A stretch of DNA of 64,000 nucleotides. Source: Poriferisulfidus sp965221375 (GTDB lineage: Bacteria; Pseudomonadota; Gammaproteobacteria; Poriferisulfidales; Poriferisulfidaceae). The stretch spans positions 1,116,001-1,180,000 of the forward strand of contig OZ244883.1 of the NCBI GenBank assembly GCA_965221375.1, written 5' to 3'. Positions 26,081 through 34,390 of the stretch are shown in pieces. A program made the translations under genes and the position numbers. How positions within the stretch are numbered: the first letter of the stretch is position 1; every line of letters begins with the position of its first letter. The notes below the pieces were generated by a model. It made no database searches. It was not told the origin of the DNA and was given only the letters and a program-made list of their open reading frames with translations.

Positions 26081-27238
26081 ATGTCAAAATCTAGTCAAAT
26101 GGAACGAAGTGGCCACTTTCGGCATGTGCCTGCGGGGTATAGAGCATTCTTTCCTGCACTACTGCCACCCACGCCCCCTATTGCGATTGAGGGTAGCCTG
26201 CAACAGCTCCTTTCGAAGGCTGATCAAACCATGAGCGTGTTAAATGTGGTTTTTAGTGTTCTGCCTAACCCCGACCAATTAGTAGGAATGTTCATGCAGA
26301 AAGAGGCCTTGCTCAGCTCGCAGATTGAGGGTACCCAATCGTCCCTGATAGATGTGCTGGGAGTCGAAGAAGGTAATCCTCCAACAGCAGATGTGGGAGA
26401 GGTCTTGAACTACCTGGCCGCCATGCGTCATGGCATGCAGCGTCTGCAAAAAAACGAACTTCCTCTGTGTGCTCGCCTGCTCAAAGAATTACATCTGAAA
26501 TTGATGGCAGAGACAAGAGGAGGCGGCCCTCATCTCACTCCAGGTGAATTTCGCACTATGCAGAACTGGATTGGCGGCAGTAGCCCCGCCAACGCTCGCT
26601 TTGTGCCACCCCCGGCCGATGAACTGGGCGTAATGTTCGGAGAGCTGGAGAAGTATTTCCATACCGAGAATGATACGCCGCCATTGGTGCAGTGTGCCCT
26701 GATTCACTACCAGTTTGAAACCCTGCATCCCTTCAATGATGGCAACGGGCGCTTGGGACGTTTGTTAATCAGCCTGTTTTTGTTAAGCAGAGGTGTGTTG
26801 GATCAGCCCATGCTGTATCTCAGCGCCTACCTGAAAATTCATCAACAAGAATATTACGATCGCCTGCAACAAGTGCGCACTGACGGTAGTTATGAGAAAT
26901 GGTTGACCTTTTTCTTGGAAGGTATTGTGGCTGTTAGTGATATGGTCATTGACACTACCCGCCGGATTCAAGCATTAGAGCGCAGTGATACAGACGCGAT
27001 GACCACTGCCGGAACTGGCAGCGAAAGCATTGCCTTTATTCGTGCCCTGCTACAGCAGCCTGTTGTTTATGTAAGGGATATTGAAAGGCACTTGAACATC
27101 TCTTATGCCAAGGCCAATCAAATGGTGGCGTTGGCCGAAAAGATGGATATCCTGAAGCAAATCAGTCATGGCAAACGAAACCGGAAATACGGTTATCAAA
27201 AATATATTGAAATTTTGTCTGAAGGAACCGAAATCTAA
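26081..27238 (+). CDS. Fic-domain AMPylase with N-terminal inhibitory motif
   Basis: A 385-residue Fic/DOC-family protein. The core motif HPFNDGNGRLGR begins at His216, so the catalytic His and the ATP-phosphate residues are intact. An inhibitory motif of the S/T-x3-E-G type, SSQIEG (Ser79-Glu83), lies in the N-terminal helix, as in class II self-inhibited Fic proteins. A C-terminal winged-helix domain (about 315-380, YVRDIERHLNISYAKANQMVALAEKMDIL) suggests DNA binding. Fic enzymes transfer AMP (or other groups) to Tyr/Ser/Thr of target proteins; the target here is unknown. The upstream 180 bases are very A+T-rich, and the gene lies right after ssrA, consistent with acquisition. No separate antitoxin is visible. 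Confidence 0.9.
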   Translation: MSKSSQMERSGHFRHVPAGYRAFFPALLPPTPPIAIEGSLQQLLSKADQTMSVLNVVFSVLPNPDQLVGMFMQKEALLSSQIEGTQSSLIDVLGVEEGNPPTADVGEVLNYLAAMRHGMQRLQKNELPLCARLLKELHLKLMAETRGGGPHLTPGEFRTMQNWIGGSSPANARFVPPPADELGVMFGELEKYFHTENDTPPLVQCALIHYQFETLHPFNDGNGRLGRLLISLFLLSRGVLDQPMLYLSAYLKIHQQEYYDRLQQVRTDGSYEKWLTFFLEGIVAVSDMVIDTTRRIQALERSDTDAMTTAGTGSESIAFIRALLQQPVVYVRDIERHLNISYAKANQMVALAEKMDILKQISHGKRNRKYGYQKYIEILSEGTEI

Positions 27239-27299
27239 TGCCAAGGCCGCACTTTATATTCCTGGATAAATTACCCCTGTTTCCAAGTGCTTCACAGAA

Positions 27300-27327
27300 T
27301 TGTCATAAAACATAAAACACATATAAT
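27300..27327 (+). promoter_or_regulatory. Probable promoter of the TonB-dependent receptor
   Basis: TTGTCA (27300-27305) and TATAAT (27322-27327) are separated by 16 bases, close to the sigma-70 consensus. The 5' leader is about 100 bases and contains two CTGCAG copies that could pair (near 27372 and 27394). AAGAGGT lies just before the start codon. I see no known riboswitch and no clear Fur box. Confidence 0.7.
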
Positions 27328-27434
27328 AAATGAGCCGTCAACTTATCTGGTTACAGCGCTAGGAGAGTTTCTGCAGCAACTTAATTAGCTTCCTGCAGGC
27401 ATAAACGTCAGGTGCTTTATCCAAGAGGTCCCTT

Positions 27435-29966
27435 ATGAAAAACAAACCGACAAAACACTGCAGCCGGACTGGACTTTTCTATGTCCTAGGCTATCTGCTA
27501 CTCGCTATAGCCCCTCCCCTTCACGCCGAGGAAGCTGAAAACGAGGAAGCCGCGGAAACTCCCGTTATCCCAATTAAAGTGGAAGCCGCTGAGATCAGCA
27601 CCCAGCCTGGCCATACGAAATATGACGCCGAAGTAATTCAGAACATGCCTACGGGAGACTCTCACCTGTCCGACCTGTTGCGCCTGAATCCGGCTGTGGA
27701 CTTTTCCCGAGAAAGCGACATATCCGGCAGTGCCACTCTACGTCCCGACGAAATTTCCATACATGGACAACGGTTTTACCAGAACCTTTTTCTTATTGAC
27801 GGCATTGATACTACCAACGACTTGAATCCTGCATCGACTAATGACATTTTCAGTAACCCCAGTCTCTTCTTTCCGAATGGGGGAAGTTCCCCCCAGGGGT
27901 ATTACGTTGACGTAGAACTGCTAGATAATGTCCAAGTTTTCGACAGTAATATTCCAGTCGAGTACGGGGGCTTCACCGGTGGAGTAATCTCTGCCGAACT
28001 GAAATCCTACGAGGGCGAAGACAAGTTTTCATGGCGCTTTGGAATAAAGCGAGATGAATGGGAGAGATATCATGTCAATGAGGGCGACCTTACAGCTGCA
28101 GATTACTACGGTGGAGTCTACACACCCGACTATCAAAAAACCAATTTTAGAGTTAATGTGCAGCGGGAGATTGCTGAGAATTGGGGTTTAAACTTAAGCG
28201 TGTCGCGACGTGTTTCACGCTTTGATCAGCGTTACGACAAAATAATTTCTGCAACAGGCCCTGTAGAAGACCGTACTGATAGACGGACCATCGAATACGA
28301 GGATAGAGTCGACAATATTCTCGGGCGAGTGGACACCGTGTGGGAAGGGAAAAAACTCGGACTCTCGTTCCGCTACGCTCGACGTCGACACGATGGTCTA
28401 ACCGCAACAAATTACGATGGGAGATTCGAGAAAGACCACGACGGTTACGGAATAACTGCTGACCTTGAAGGTGAGCGACCTTCCGGCCTATGGAAACTTA
28501 AGTTTGGCGCCGATCAGTTATCCGATGAATTAGACAGCGAGGACAATCTCTTTAGCTCCCATGAATCTGCGGAAGCGAGCCTGCTAGACTTGCAATACGA
28601 AGGTTCATACGGTGACACCAAGCAGAGGCAAACACGTCTCACTTTGAAACCGAAGTGGATTTTTAATACGCAGCATTTTTCTGGTGCCGAGCACGACATT
28701 ACTGCAGGTGGCGAAATGCGCTATACGAAAAGTTTCTACGAACGGCCGAGCAAGGTCGTCTATGAAAAATACGATTGCCGAACAGATAGTGCCGACCGTC
28801 TCGGTTGCCAAGACTATGATGGAGATGGTATCAGTGACCGTGGCGACGAATACCTTGCCCGAGTTGTCGACTATCTTCCCGGTAAAGTGAATCTCAGCTA
28901 CGGTGAATGGGCACTCTATGCTGAAGATCGGATGAACTTTGGACGGTTAAAGGTCAACGCTGGTTTGCGGGCAGATCGTAACAGCTTTCTCGAAAATCTG
29001 GATGTAGCACCACGCCTTTCCTTGGACTGGAACGTCTTTGGCGATGGACGAACTCACATCACTGCCGGTGCCAATCGCTACTATGGGCGTAGTTTCATGC
29101 GCCTTCAGCTGAACGATGCGATCTATGGGTGGCGAGAATGGCGTGATTACAACCAAGACGGCTCTTTAAGGCGTCTCCGCACCTACGACAACAGAAGCGG
29201 AGCTTCGGACTTGGACACCCCCTATTCAGATGAGTGGATGCTCGGTTGGAGCCAAATATTCGGCCCGCTTACTCTCCGCATGCAGTATGTTGATCGTAAA
29301 AGTCGGGATGGGATAACTCGCCGATATGAAAATATCGATGATGACAGTGCCCGCGAATACTACTACACAAACGACGGACGCAGTTCGACTGAAAGTACGA
29401 CATTTGAAGTGACCACTGAAACCCCCAAAAGCCCTGGCGCTGCTTGGACCCAATTCACACTGGCGTTGAATTACAAAGATTCTGAAAGCAACTCCCAAGA
29501 TGACGCTGGCTACGACGAAGCAATCGACGAAGAACTCATTTATTACAAAGGTCGAGTGATTTCATTTGACCAACTCCCAGCATGGGATTACAACATTCCA
29601 TTCGGAGCTCGTTTGTTTGCAACGACCCATATCCCCCAGTGGAACGTGGTTTGGTCGAACTTTTTCAACCTGCGCCGGGGTGGAACCATTGCCCAAGATT
29701 CACGTAGGGACTGCGACGATAGAGACCCAGTTACAGGTGAAGTTTATTGTGACGGCGATTATGACATCTACGAAGATACTGACTTCAAAAGTTTGGTCAT
29801 CGTAGACACCAAAATTCAATGGCAACCCCGTATCCTCGACCAGTCATTCTACGTGAAAGTTGAAGTCAAAAACGTGTTTGATAAAGTCATCAACGTCAGC
29901 ACCACCACTCGCAGATCCTACACAAGTGGGCGACTTTGGTGGATTGAGACGGGCATGGATTTCTGA
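27435..29966 (+). CDS. TonB-dependent outer-membrane receptor, substrate unknown
   Basis: An 843-residue outer-membrane protein. A signal peptide (cleavage after PPLHA, near residue 31) is followed by an acidic linker and a plug domain (about 60-190: NMPTGDSHLSDLLRLNPAVDF, ISIHGQRFYQNLFLIDGI, VPVEYGG-type PVEYGGFTGGVISAEL), then a beta-barrel ending in WWIETGMDF with terminal Phe. The predicted loops hold unusual acidic motifs: DYDGDGISDRGDE at 460-472 close to two cysteines, DYNQDG at 571, and a CDDRDP...YCDGDYD segment near 760. These resemble calcium-type DxDxDG sites. The gene is followed by tonB and faces ExbB/ExbD genes, so it probably has a dedicated energiser. The substrate is not known; metal or metallophore is inferred only. 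Confidence 0.85.
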   Translation: MKNKPTKHCSRTGLFYVLGYLLLAIAPPLHAEEAENEEAAETPVIPIKVEAAEISTQPGHTKYDAEVIQNMPTGDSHLSDLLRLNPAVDFSRESDISGSATLRPDEISIHGQRFYQNLFLIDGIDTTNDLNPASTNDIFSNPSLFFPNGGSSPQGYYVDVELLDNVQVFDSNIPVEYGGFTGGVISAELKSYEGEDKFSWRFGIKRDEWERYHVNEGDLTAADYYGGVYTPDYQKTNFRVNVQREIAENWGLNLSVSRRVSRFDQRYDKIISATGPVEDRTDRRTIEYEDRVDNILGRVDTVWEGKKLGLSFRYARRRHDGLTATNYDGRFEKDHDGYGITADLEGERPSGLWKLKFGADQLSDELDSEDNLFSSHESAEASLLDLQYEGSYGDTKQRQTRLTLKPKWIFNTQHFSGAEHDITAGGEMRYTKSFYERPSKVVYEKYDCRTDSADRLGCQDYDGDGISDRGDEYLARVVDYLPGKVNLSYGEWALYAEDRMNFGRLKVNAGLRADRNSFLENLDVAPRLSLDWNVFGDGRTHITAGANRYYGRSFMRLQLNDAIYGWREWRDYNQDGSLRRLRTYDNRSGASDLDTPYSDEWMLGWSQIFGPLTLRMQYVDRKSRDGITRRYENIDDDSAREYYYTNDGRSSTESTTFEVTTETPKSPGAAWTQFTLALNYKDSESNSQDDAGYDEAIDEELIYYKGRVISFDQLPAWDYNIPFGARLFATTHIPQWNVVWSNFFNLRRGGTIAQDSRRDCDDRDPVTGEVYCDGDYDIYEDTDFKSLVIVDTKIQWQPRILDQSFYVKVEVKNVFDKVINVSTTTRRSYTSGRLWWIETGMDF

Positions 29967-30094
29967 CCACGGGTATGCTGCTGGCGACAGCAGAGACACA
30001 GCTTTGATTTGGATGTATGCTCGGCAGAGCATGATTGGCTAGATGCCAAACATCATGCCCCGCTGAACTCAAATTTAATTTTCGGCTGGCATTT

Positions 30095-31009
30095 ATGAAT
30101 ATTCCAAGTGATTTGAGTGCCGGCACTAAAGGCGCAATCGCCTCTCGCCACTGGTTTGCCTCCACCGCAGCGGCAAGTTTGCTGCATATATGCGTCTTGG
30201 GGTTACTCTCTTTGACCACTGTCGAGGGAGCCGAAGATCAAGGCGAACAAGGTGTTGAAATTGACTTCGGCATGCTTGGCGACATGGGCGAAATGGTGGA
30301 AACTTTAGCGCAGAGCCAAGCCGCCGCCGAAGCCTATTCGAAGGTGATGCCCGAAGAAAAAATTGAAGAGCCCATAGACCCGCCTAAAGCACCCGAGCCT
30401 GTGCCTGAACCGGAAACCGAGACTAAACCCAAAGAAGAAAAAAAGATAGTCAAAAAGGCGGAAGTCGTCCAGCCCGTCATAGAATCGGTTCAAAAAAAGA
30501 AATCCGAAAAAAACATTAGAAAGCCTGTCCCGGAGTTTGTACATAAACCTGCCCCACCATGGCCAAAGACGCATACCCAACCCGCCAAACCGGTAACCGC
30601 ACGTCAGAAGCCGGCACAAACACCGAGCCGGCCTGCGATCGATTCGCCTGCCGTAGCGAAAATATCTACCGGACAGGCCCAGGCAAAATCGATGGGAGGT
30701 AACCCCGGTGCGGAACGCGCCTATCTTGCCTTGCTGGCCGCCAAATTGCGTAGCAAGAAATTTTATCCGCTATCGGCAAGACTCAACAAAGATGAAGGGG
30801 AAGTAACTCTGCTCCTTACGCTCGGCCGCGATGGGCAGGTCCTGGATGCACGCATCGGCAGAAGCTCCGGGATTTCTGTGCTCGACGAATCTGTTCTGCA
30901 GATGCTGGAGAAAGCCAAACCCCTGCCCCCTTTCCCGTCGAGCATGCAGCAATCAAGATTTACTGTACGTATTCCTGTTTCTTTTAAACTGGACCAGTTT
31001 TTTAACTAG
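30095..31009 (+). CDS. TonB-family energy transducer
   Basis: Periplasm-spanning protein that couples an ExbB/ExbD motor to an outer-membrane receptor. ATG 30095 gives 304 residues; an in-frame TTG at 30035 is less likely. Order: short cytoplasmic tail, one membrane helix (about 20-42, STAAASLLHICVLGLLSL, with a Ser/His pair reminiscent of TonB's SxxxH), an acidic stretch, a long Pro/Glu/Lys-rich spacer (PPKAPEPVPEPETETKPKEE), and a C-terminal TonB domain (about 215-304, AYLALLAAKLRSKKFYPLSA...GEVTLLLTLGRDGQV). It is 128 bases after the receptor, so probably co-transcribed; a small ATGCTC/GAGCAT hairpin lies between them. Confidence 0.9.
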   Translation: MNIPSDLSAGTKGAIASRHWFASTAAASLLHICVLGLLSLTTVEGAEDQGEQGVEIDFGMLGDMGEMVETLAQSQAAAEAYSKVMPEEKIEEPIDPPKAPEPVPEPETETKPKEEKKIVKKAEVVQPVIESVQKKKSEKNIRKPVPEFVHKPAPPWPKTHTQPAKPVTARQKPAQTPSRPAIDSPAVAKISTGQAQAKSMGGNPGAERAYLALLAAKLRSKKFYPLSARLNKDEGEVTLLLTLGRDGQVLDARIGRSSGISVLDESVLQMLEKAKPLPPFPSSMQQSRFTVRIPVSFKLDQFFN

Positions 31010-31077
31010 CGGAATCGGGTCCAAGCGATTTGGCGTCAGGTCTCTGGCGGAATCCTACCTTGCCCGTGTCTATGTAA

Positions 31078-32163
31078 CTAGCGCCCTGGTAGTTGAGGGG
31101 GTCTCACAATGTGGGGACGGCGACCTAGCGTGCCGAGAAAAGCTTCGAGGGCCTGAATTTCGCTTTCTTCCAAGTCCAGAGGCCTGATAAGTGGAGAAAG
31201 TTCAGGTTCCTCGGGAACTCTTTTTTTTGAAAACGAGATGCCGCGGTTATACATGCGAAGAATACCCGTGAGATTGTCAAACAATCCGTTATGCATCCAA
31301 GGCCCGGTAAATGCGAGGTCCCGCAATGAGGGGGTGCGAAATTTGCCGCGGTCGCTCACTTCACCAGTTACGTAAAAGCGGCCCAAATCCTCAAACCGAC
31401 GACCGGTATAACTGAGTCCTGTGTGATGAAATTGGCCATCCGAAAACAGCGAGCCATGATGGCAGTTCATGCATCGCGCCTTGGTGCGAAATAAATGCAG
31501 TCCTTCAATTTCCTGATCTGATAACCGGTCGTATTCCCCTCGGACGAATTGATCAAACGGACTGGTCCGAGACCGAATCGTTCGGATAAATGCGCTCATT
31601 GCTTGAGCGATGCGATCGAGATTAATTTCGGGAGTGCCAAACGCATTTTGAAATTCCGTAGCGTAACCATCAATCTTGGATATCCGCTCGATCACGTGAT
31701 CCAAGTTTGCCTTCATCTCAATAGAACTTGCAATCGGTATGGGAATCAATGACAGCAGGTCGTCCGCCCGCCCGTCCCAAAAGAGCTTGTCGAAATACGC
31801 CACATTCAGGAGCGTCATCGTATTGCGGCGTCCGGAGAGGCGATCGTGTCCGAAAGCCACTTCTCGGCCATCAGTCCAGCCAAGTTGTGATTCGTGGCAG
31901 TTCGCACAAGCAATCTGTTGGGAGCCCGACAAGCGTGGGTCAAAAAACAGGATTCTGCCAAGTCGCTCAATTTCTTTAGTCTGCCACGAGACTTTAGCTG
32001 GGGGTTGAAGTTCTCCCAACTCGACAGCATGGACCCCCGCATCTACTTCAAAAGGAGGCCATGCCTCGACACCTTGTCGATACTGATCTACCAGACCTGC
32101 CGAAAGCCCAGTGCAGGCCGATAGGCATACATGAAACAAAATCAGTTTATGTACAAATTTCAT
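31078..32163 (-). CDS. Dihaem cytochrome c peroxidase / MauG-family protein
   Basis: A 361-residue exported protein with two haem-c sites, CANCH (Cys86-His90) and CMNCH (Cys231-His235). RLGRILFFDPRLSG, GRRNTMTLLNVAYFDKLFWDGRA and FRTPSLRDLAFTGPWMHNG are typical of bacterial cytochrome c peroxidases and of MauG/MbnH. The N terminus is a signal peptide; CLSAC (Cys17) fits a lipobox, so it may be a lipoprotein. Known relatives reduce H2O2 or oxidise protein side chains; in methanotrophs related proteins accompany copper-uptake loci. Which role applies is not known. It is the last gene after exbB-exbD-exbD, with its own upstream inverted repeat. Confidence 0.88.
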   Translation of the reverse strand: MKFVHKLILFHVCLSACTGLSAGLVDQYRQGVEAWPPFEVDAGVHAVELGELQPPAKVSWQTKEIERLGRILFFDPRLSGSQQIACANCHESQLGWTDGREVAFGHDRLSGRRNTMTLLNVAYFDKLFWDGRADDLLSLIPIPIASSIEMKANLDHVIERISKIDGYATEFQNAFGTPEINLDRIAQAMSAFIRTIRSRTSPFDQFVRGEYDRLSDQEIEGLHLFRTKARCMNCHHGSLFSDGQFHHTGLSYTGRRFEDLGRFYVTGEVSDRGKFRTPSLRDLAFTGPWMHNGLFDNLTGILRMYNRGISFSKKRVPEEPELSPLIRPLDLEESEIQALEAFLGTLGRRPHIVRPPQLPGR

Positions 32164-32231
32164 GATTGTCCGCAGTTCCTGCGCTGCTTACTCGCGTAAC
32201 ACCTCGCTACTCCATGCACATCTTTATTTTA

Positions 32232-32249
32232 CTTTCAAACGTATGAAAG
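32232..32249. promoter_or_regulatory. Operator-like inverted repeat upstream of the dihaem peroxidase
   Basis: CTTTCA and TGAAAG with a 6-base centre (16 of 18 positions symmetric) lie 69 bases upstream of the peroxidase start, in the 140-base gap after the second exbD. No T-tract follows, so it looks like a protein-binding site rather than a terminator. The binding protein is unknown. Confidence 0.4.
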
Positions 32250-32303
32250 CGTCTCGACCGCCTCAACTGTACCTGCAAAACCCCCATAGAAAAGAACCGC
32301 ACA

Positions 32304-32726
32304 TCAACTTTCTTCCGGCCTGCTGAATAAAGTAACTTTAGAAATTTGAAGCTGGCGCAGAATCTCGAACAATCGGTCCAGATTTTTAGCCTTAACCTCT
32401 TTATCTGCTTTCACGATGACCCCTTCTGAACCTGCATTTGTTGCTCCCAAAATATCCGCATCCAAAGATTCGTACGTGACAGGCTTGCCATTGATACTGA
32501 GTGAATTATCTGTTTCCAGAATCAGCACAACCGGAGCATGTACTAATGGTTTTTTACTACTTGAAACCGGAGGATCAATATTACGTCCTCGAGGATCCGT
32601 AATCTGCCCAGCAATCATATAAAACACCAGCATCAAAAACACGATGTTGACAAGTGGAATCATGTTATCGTCACCACCACGTTTAGAACGTGGCGTATAT
32701 AACTCGTTCGAAAACATACCGCCCAC
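32304..32726 (-). CDS. ExbD-like protein lacking the membrane aspartate
   Basis: Second ExbD/TolR-family protein, 140 residues: one N-terminal membrane helix (about 22-43) and a periplasmic domain (ILETDNSLSINGKPVTYESL, GVIVKADKEVKAKNLDRLFEIL). The segment DDNMIPLVNIVFLMLVFYMIAG aligns with E. coli ExbD DINVTPFIDVMLVLL without gaps, so the proton-carrying Asp is replaced by Asn (codon AAC). The periplasmic domain looks intact. It lies 7 bases after the first exbD. It probably forms mixed ExbD dimers; an independent motor would not be expected to work. Confidence 0.88.
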   Translation of the reverse strand: MGGMFSNELYTPRSKRGGDDNMIPLVNIVFLMLVFYMIAGQITDPRGRNIDPPVSSSKKPLVHAPVVLILETDNSLSINGKPVTYESLDADILGATNAGSEGVIVKADKEVKAKNLDRLFEILRQLQISKVTLFSRPEES

Positions 32727-32733
32727 AATGAAC

Positions 32734-33156
32734 TTATTCAGTTTTTTCAGAGAATGAGTTCCCCAAGGTCACATGTTTGAGACCAATCCTCTTGAGACTT
32801 TCAATGGCGGAGAGGATGGTTTGCAGATTTGCATTTTCTTCCGGCAAGACGACATGGGACTTTTCGAATTCGAACTCAAAAATGCTTGGGTCTGTGAGTT
32901 CTTTGTAGTGCGCAACTGAAAAAGTGCTGTCGTGGAACCTCAGGCCACCCACTTCATCCAGCCACACAATTTGCGGCAACTGAACATCCTCACTAAAACT
33001 TGAAGTCGGAGAATGAAGGTCTACTGCCCGCCATTGAGTAAACGTAAAGGACAGCATGAAAAACAGCAATAATATGAATACTACGTCAATTAGCGCGGTT
33101 AAACTGATTGTGTGACGCCTTGCGCGATAAAGCGGCTCCGCATTCATAGATGCCAT
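32734..33156 (-). CDS. exbD: ExbD-family proton channel subunit
   Basis: A 140-residue ExbD/TolR homologue. The membrane helix (about 17-39) reads ISLTALIDVVFILLLFFML and keeps the proton-carrying Asp found in ExbD. The short periplasmic part (VWLDEVGGLRFHDSTF, ANLQTILSAIESLKRIGLKHVTL) fits the family. It follows exbB by 15 bases and precedes the second, Asn-containing exbD by 7, giving an exbB-exbD-exbD order that together with tonB and the receptor makes a complete TonB system. Confidence 0.9.
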   Translation of the reverse strand: MASMNAEPLYRARRHTISLTALIDVVFILLLFFMLSFTFTQWRAVDLHSPTSSFSEDVQLPQIVWLDEVGGLRFHDSTFSVAHYKELTDPSIFEFEFEKSHVVLPEENANLQTILSAIESLKRIGLKHVTLGNSFSEKTE

Positions 33157-33171
33157 CTCAAATCACGTCAC

Positions 33172-33825
33172 TTACTGCCCATTGGCTCTTGCCTGGATCG
33201 TAAACAGGCGTTCCAAATCATCTTGTATCCCCGCAGCATACCGCTCAACCCGGCGCTCAAACCAACTATGAGCCAGCGCAACCGGGATGGCGACTGCCAA
33301 ACCCACCGCCGTCGTCAACAGAGCCTTCCATATCCCTCCGGAGAGTACTGCAGGATTAACTTGCGAACCGGCTGCCTCCATAGCCTGAAAAGCCTCAATC
33401 ATGCCCAGAACCGTGCCAAATAACCCCAAAAGCGGGGATAAAGTGAAAATCACTTCGAGCGGACGCAGATAATTCCCTAATTTCCGAATCACCGTTTTAG
33501 CAACGCGCATGGACTCCGCTCTTACTTCGTCCAAGGAAAGATTCGAATTTTCAAAAAGCTTCAAAGTTTCATATGAAATATACGCGCGCGGGTCCTTTTG
33601 CCCCTGCAGCAGTAACATCGCCTGTGGTCTGTCTCCACTTTCAATAAGGTCGAGGGCTTGAGTGCTATCCGTCTTCGAAGTTTGCCTTATCGAAAAAAAT
33701 TGCCAAAATTTGACCAGACTGATAGTAAGGGCAACTACTGAAAAACAACCTAATAGCCAAACAACGGGTCCCCCGAGAACCAAAAATTTACTAAGGTTTT
33801 CAAACATGACATGCATGTAAGCCAT
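33172..33825 (-). CDS. exbB: ExbB/TolQ-family proton channel protein
   Basis: About 217 residues with three membrane helices: one near the N terminus (LSKFLVLGGPVVWLLGCFSVVALTI), and two in the second half (VIFTLSPLLGLFGTVLGMIEAF and LLTTAVGLAVAIPVALAH), as in MotA/TolQ/ExbB proteins. The conserved Gly/Thr pattern of helix 2-3 is intact. An in-frame TTG at 33840 and ATG at 33807 are alternatives; no start has a good Shine-Dalgarno sequence. It heads the minus-strand exbB-exbD-exbD-peroxidase unit, divergent from the ferredoxin gene. Confidence 0.88.
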   Translation of the reverse strand: MAYMHVMFENLSKFLVLGGPVVWLLGCFSVVALTISLVKFWQFFSIRQTSKTDSTQALDLIESGDRPQAMLLLQGQKDPRAYISYETLKLFENSNLSLDEVRAESMRVAKTVIRKLGNYLRPLEVIFTLSPLLGLFGTVLGMIEAFQAMEAAGSQVNPAVLSGGIWKALLTTAVGLAVAIPVALAHSWFERRVERYAAGIQDDLERLFTIQARANGQ

Positions 33826-34066
33826 AATGAAACTTGCCAAATGCGGGTTTGTCTAAGAAAAAATAGGAATTATTTAACTAAAAGAACGAGAATAGCTCTT
33901 TTCAGTACAAGTATTATAGATTGCGTTTCGCCAGATCCGTGGAATGCCGATGAAGATACTGCTTCTTTTCTCTAGTTTCCGGGATAGAGAGGCTTACATT
34001 TTCTCCGAAATTATTAAAATACGCAATAACGCCAATTCCTCACGTCTCTATAAGAAACCTCGCGCT

Positions 34067-34390
34067 ATGACTTTTGTTGTGACCGAAGACTGCATCAAAT
34101 GCAAATACACCGATTGTGTAGAAGTCTGCCCGGTCGAATGCTTCCATGAAGGCCCGAATTTTCTCGTCATAGACCCGGAGGAATGCATTGACTGTGCACT
34201 GTGTGTGCCGGAATGTCCGATTGATGCGATTGTGCCGGAGAAAGACTTGCCTGAAAATCAAAAAGACTTCCTTGAACTGAATGCCAACCTCTCAAAAGAA
34301 TGGCCGGTGATCGCTCTGCAGAAGCCTCCCCCTCCCGATGCGGACGAGTGGCGCAACATACCAAATAAAAGAGACTTGCTTGAGGCTTGA
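34067..34390 (+). CDS. fdxA: Seven-iron ferredoxin (3Fe-4S/4Fe-4S)
   Basis: A 107-residue electron carrier of the FdxA type. The N-terminal TFVVTEDCIKCKYTDCVEVCPVECFHEGPNFLVI contains the cysteines of the 3Fe-4S and shared cluster, and ECIDCALCVPECPIDAI those of the 4Fe-4S cluster. ATG 34067 is chosen because it begins the conserved TFVV stretch; an upstream in-frame start at 33944 would add an unrelated 41-residue leader. The stop is directly followed by the GTG of the nuclease gene. Confidence 0.95.
   Translation: MTFVVTEDCIKCKYTDCVEVCPVECFHEGPNFLVIDPEECIDCALCVPECPIDAIVPEKDLPENQKDFLELNANLSKEWPVIALQKPPPPDADEWRNIPNKRDLLEA

Noticed and set aside
27328..27434. Riboswitch (cobalamin or other) in the receptor leader
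   Set aside because: The leader is only about 100 bases and no conserved B12-box or other known core is visible; just a possible CTGCAG pairing.
31010..31077. Bidirectional terminator between tonB and the peroxidase gene
   Set aside because: No stem with a T-tract was found in this short convergent gap.
33841..33960. Fur box between exbB and fdxA
   Set aside because: GAGAATAGCTCTTTT has weak symmetry but does not fit the GATAATGATAATCATTATC pattern well enough.
33944..34066. N-terminal extension of the ferredoxin
   Set aside because: The 41 extra residues do not match FdxA, which begins at TFVV; translation from 34067 fits the family.
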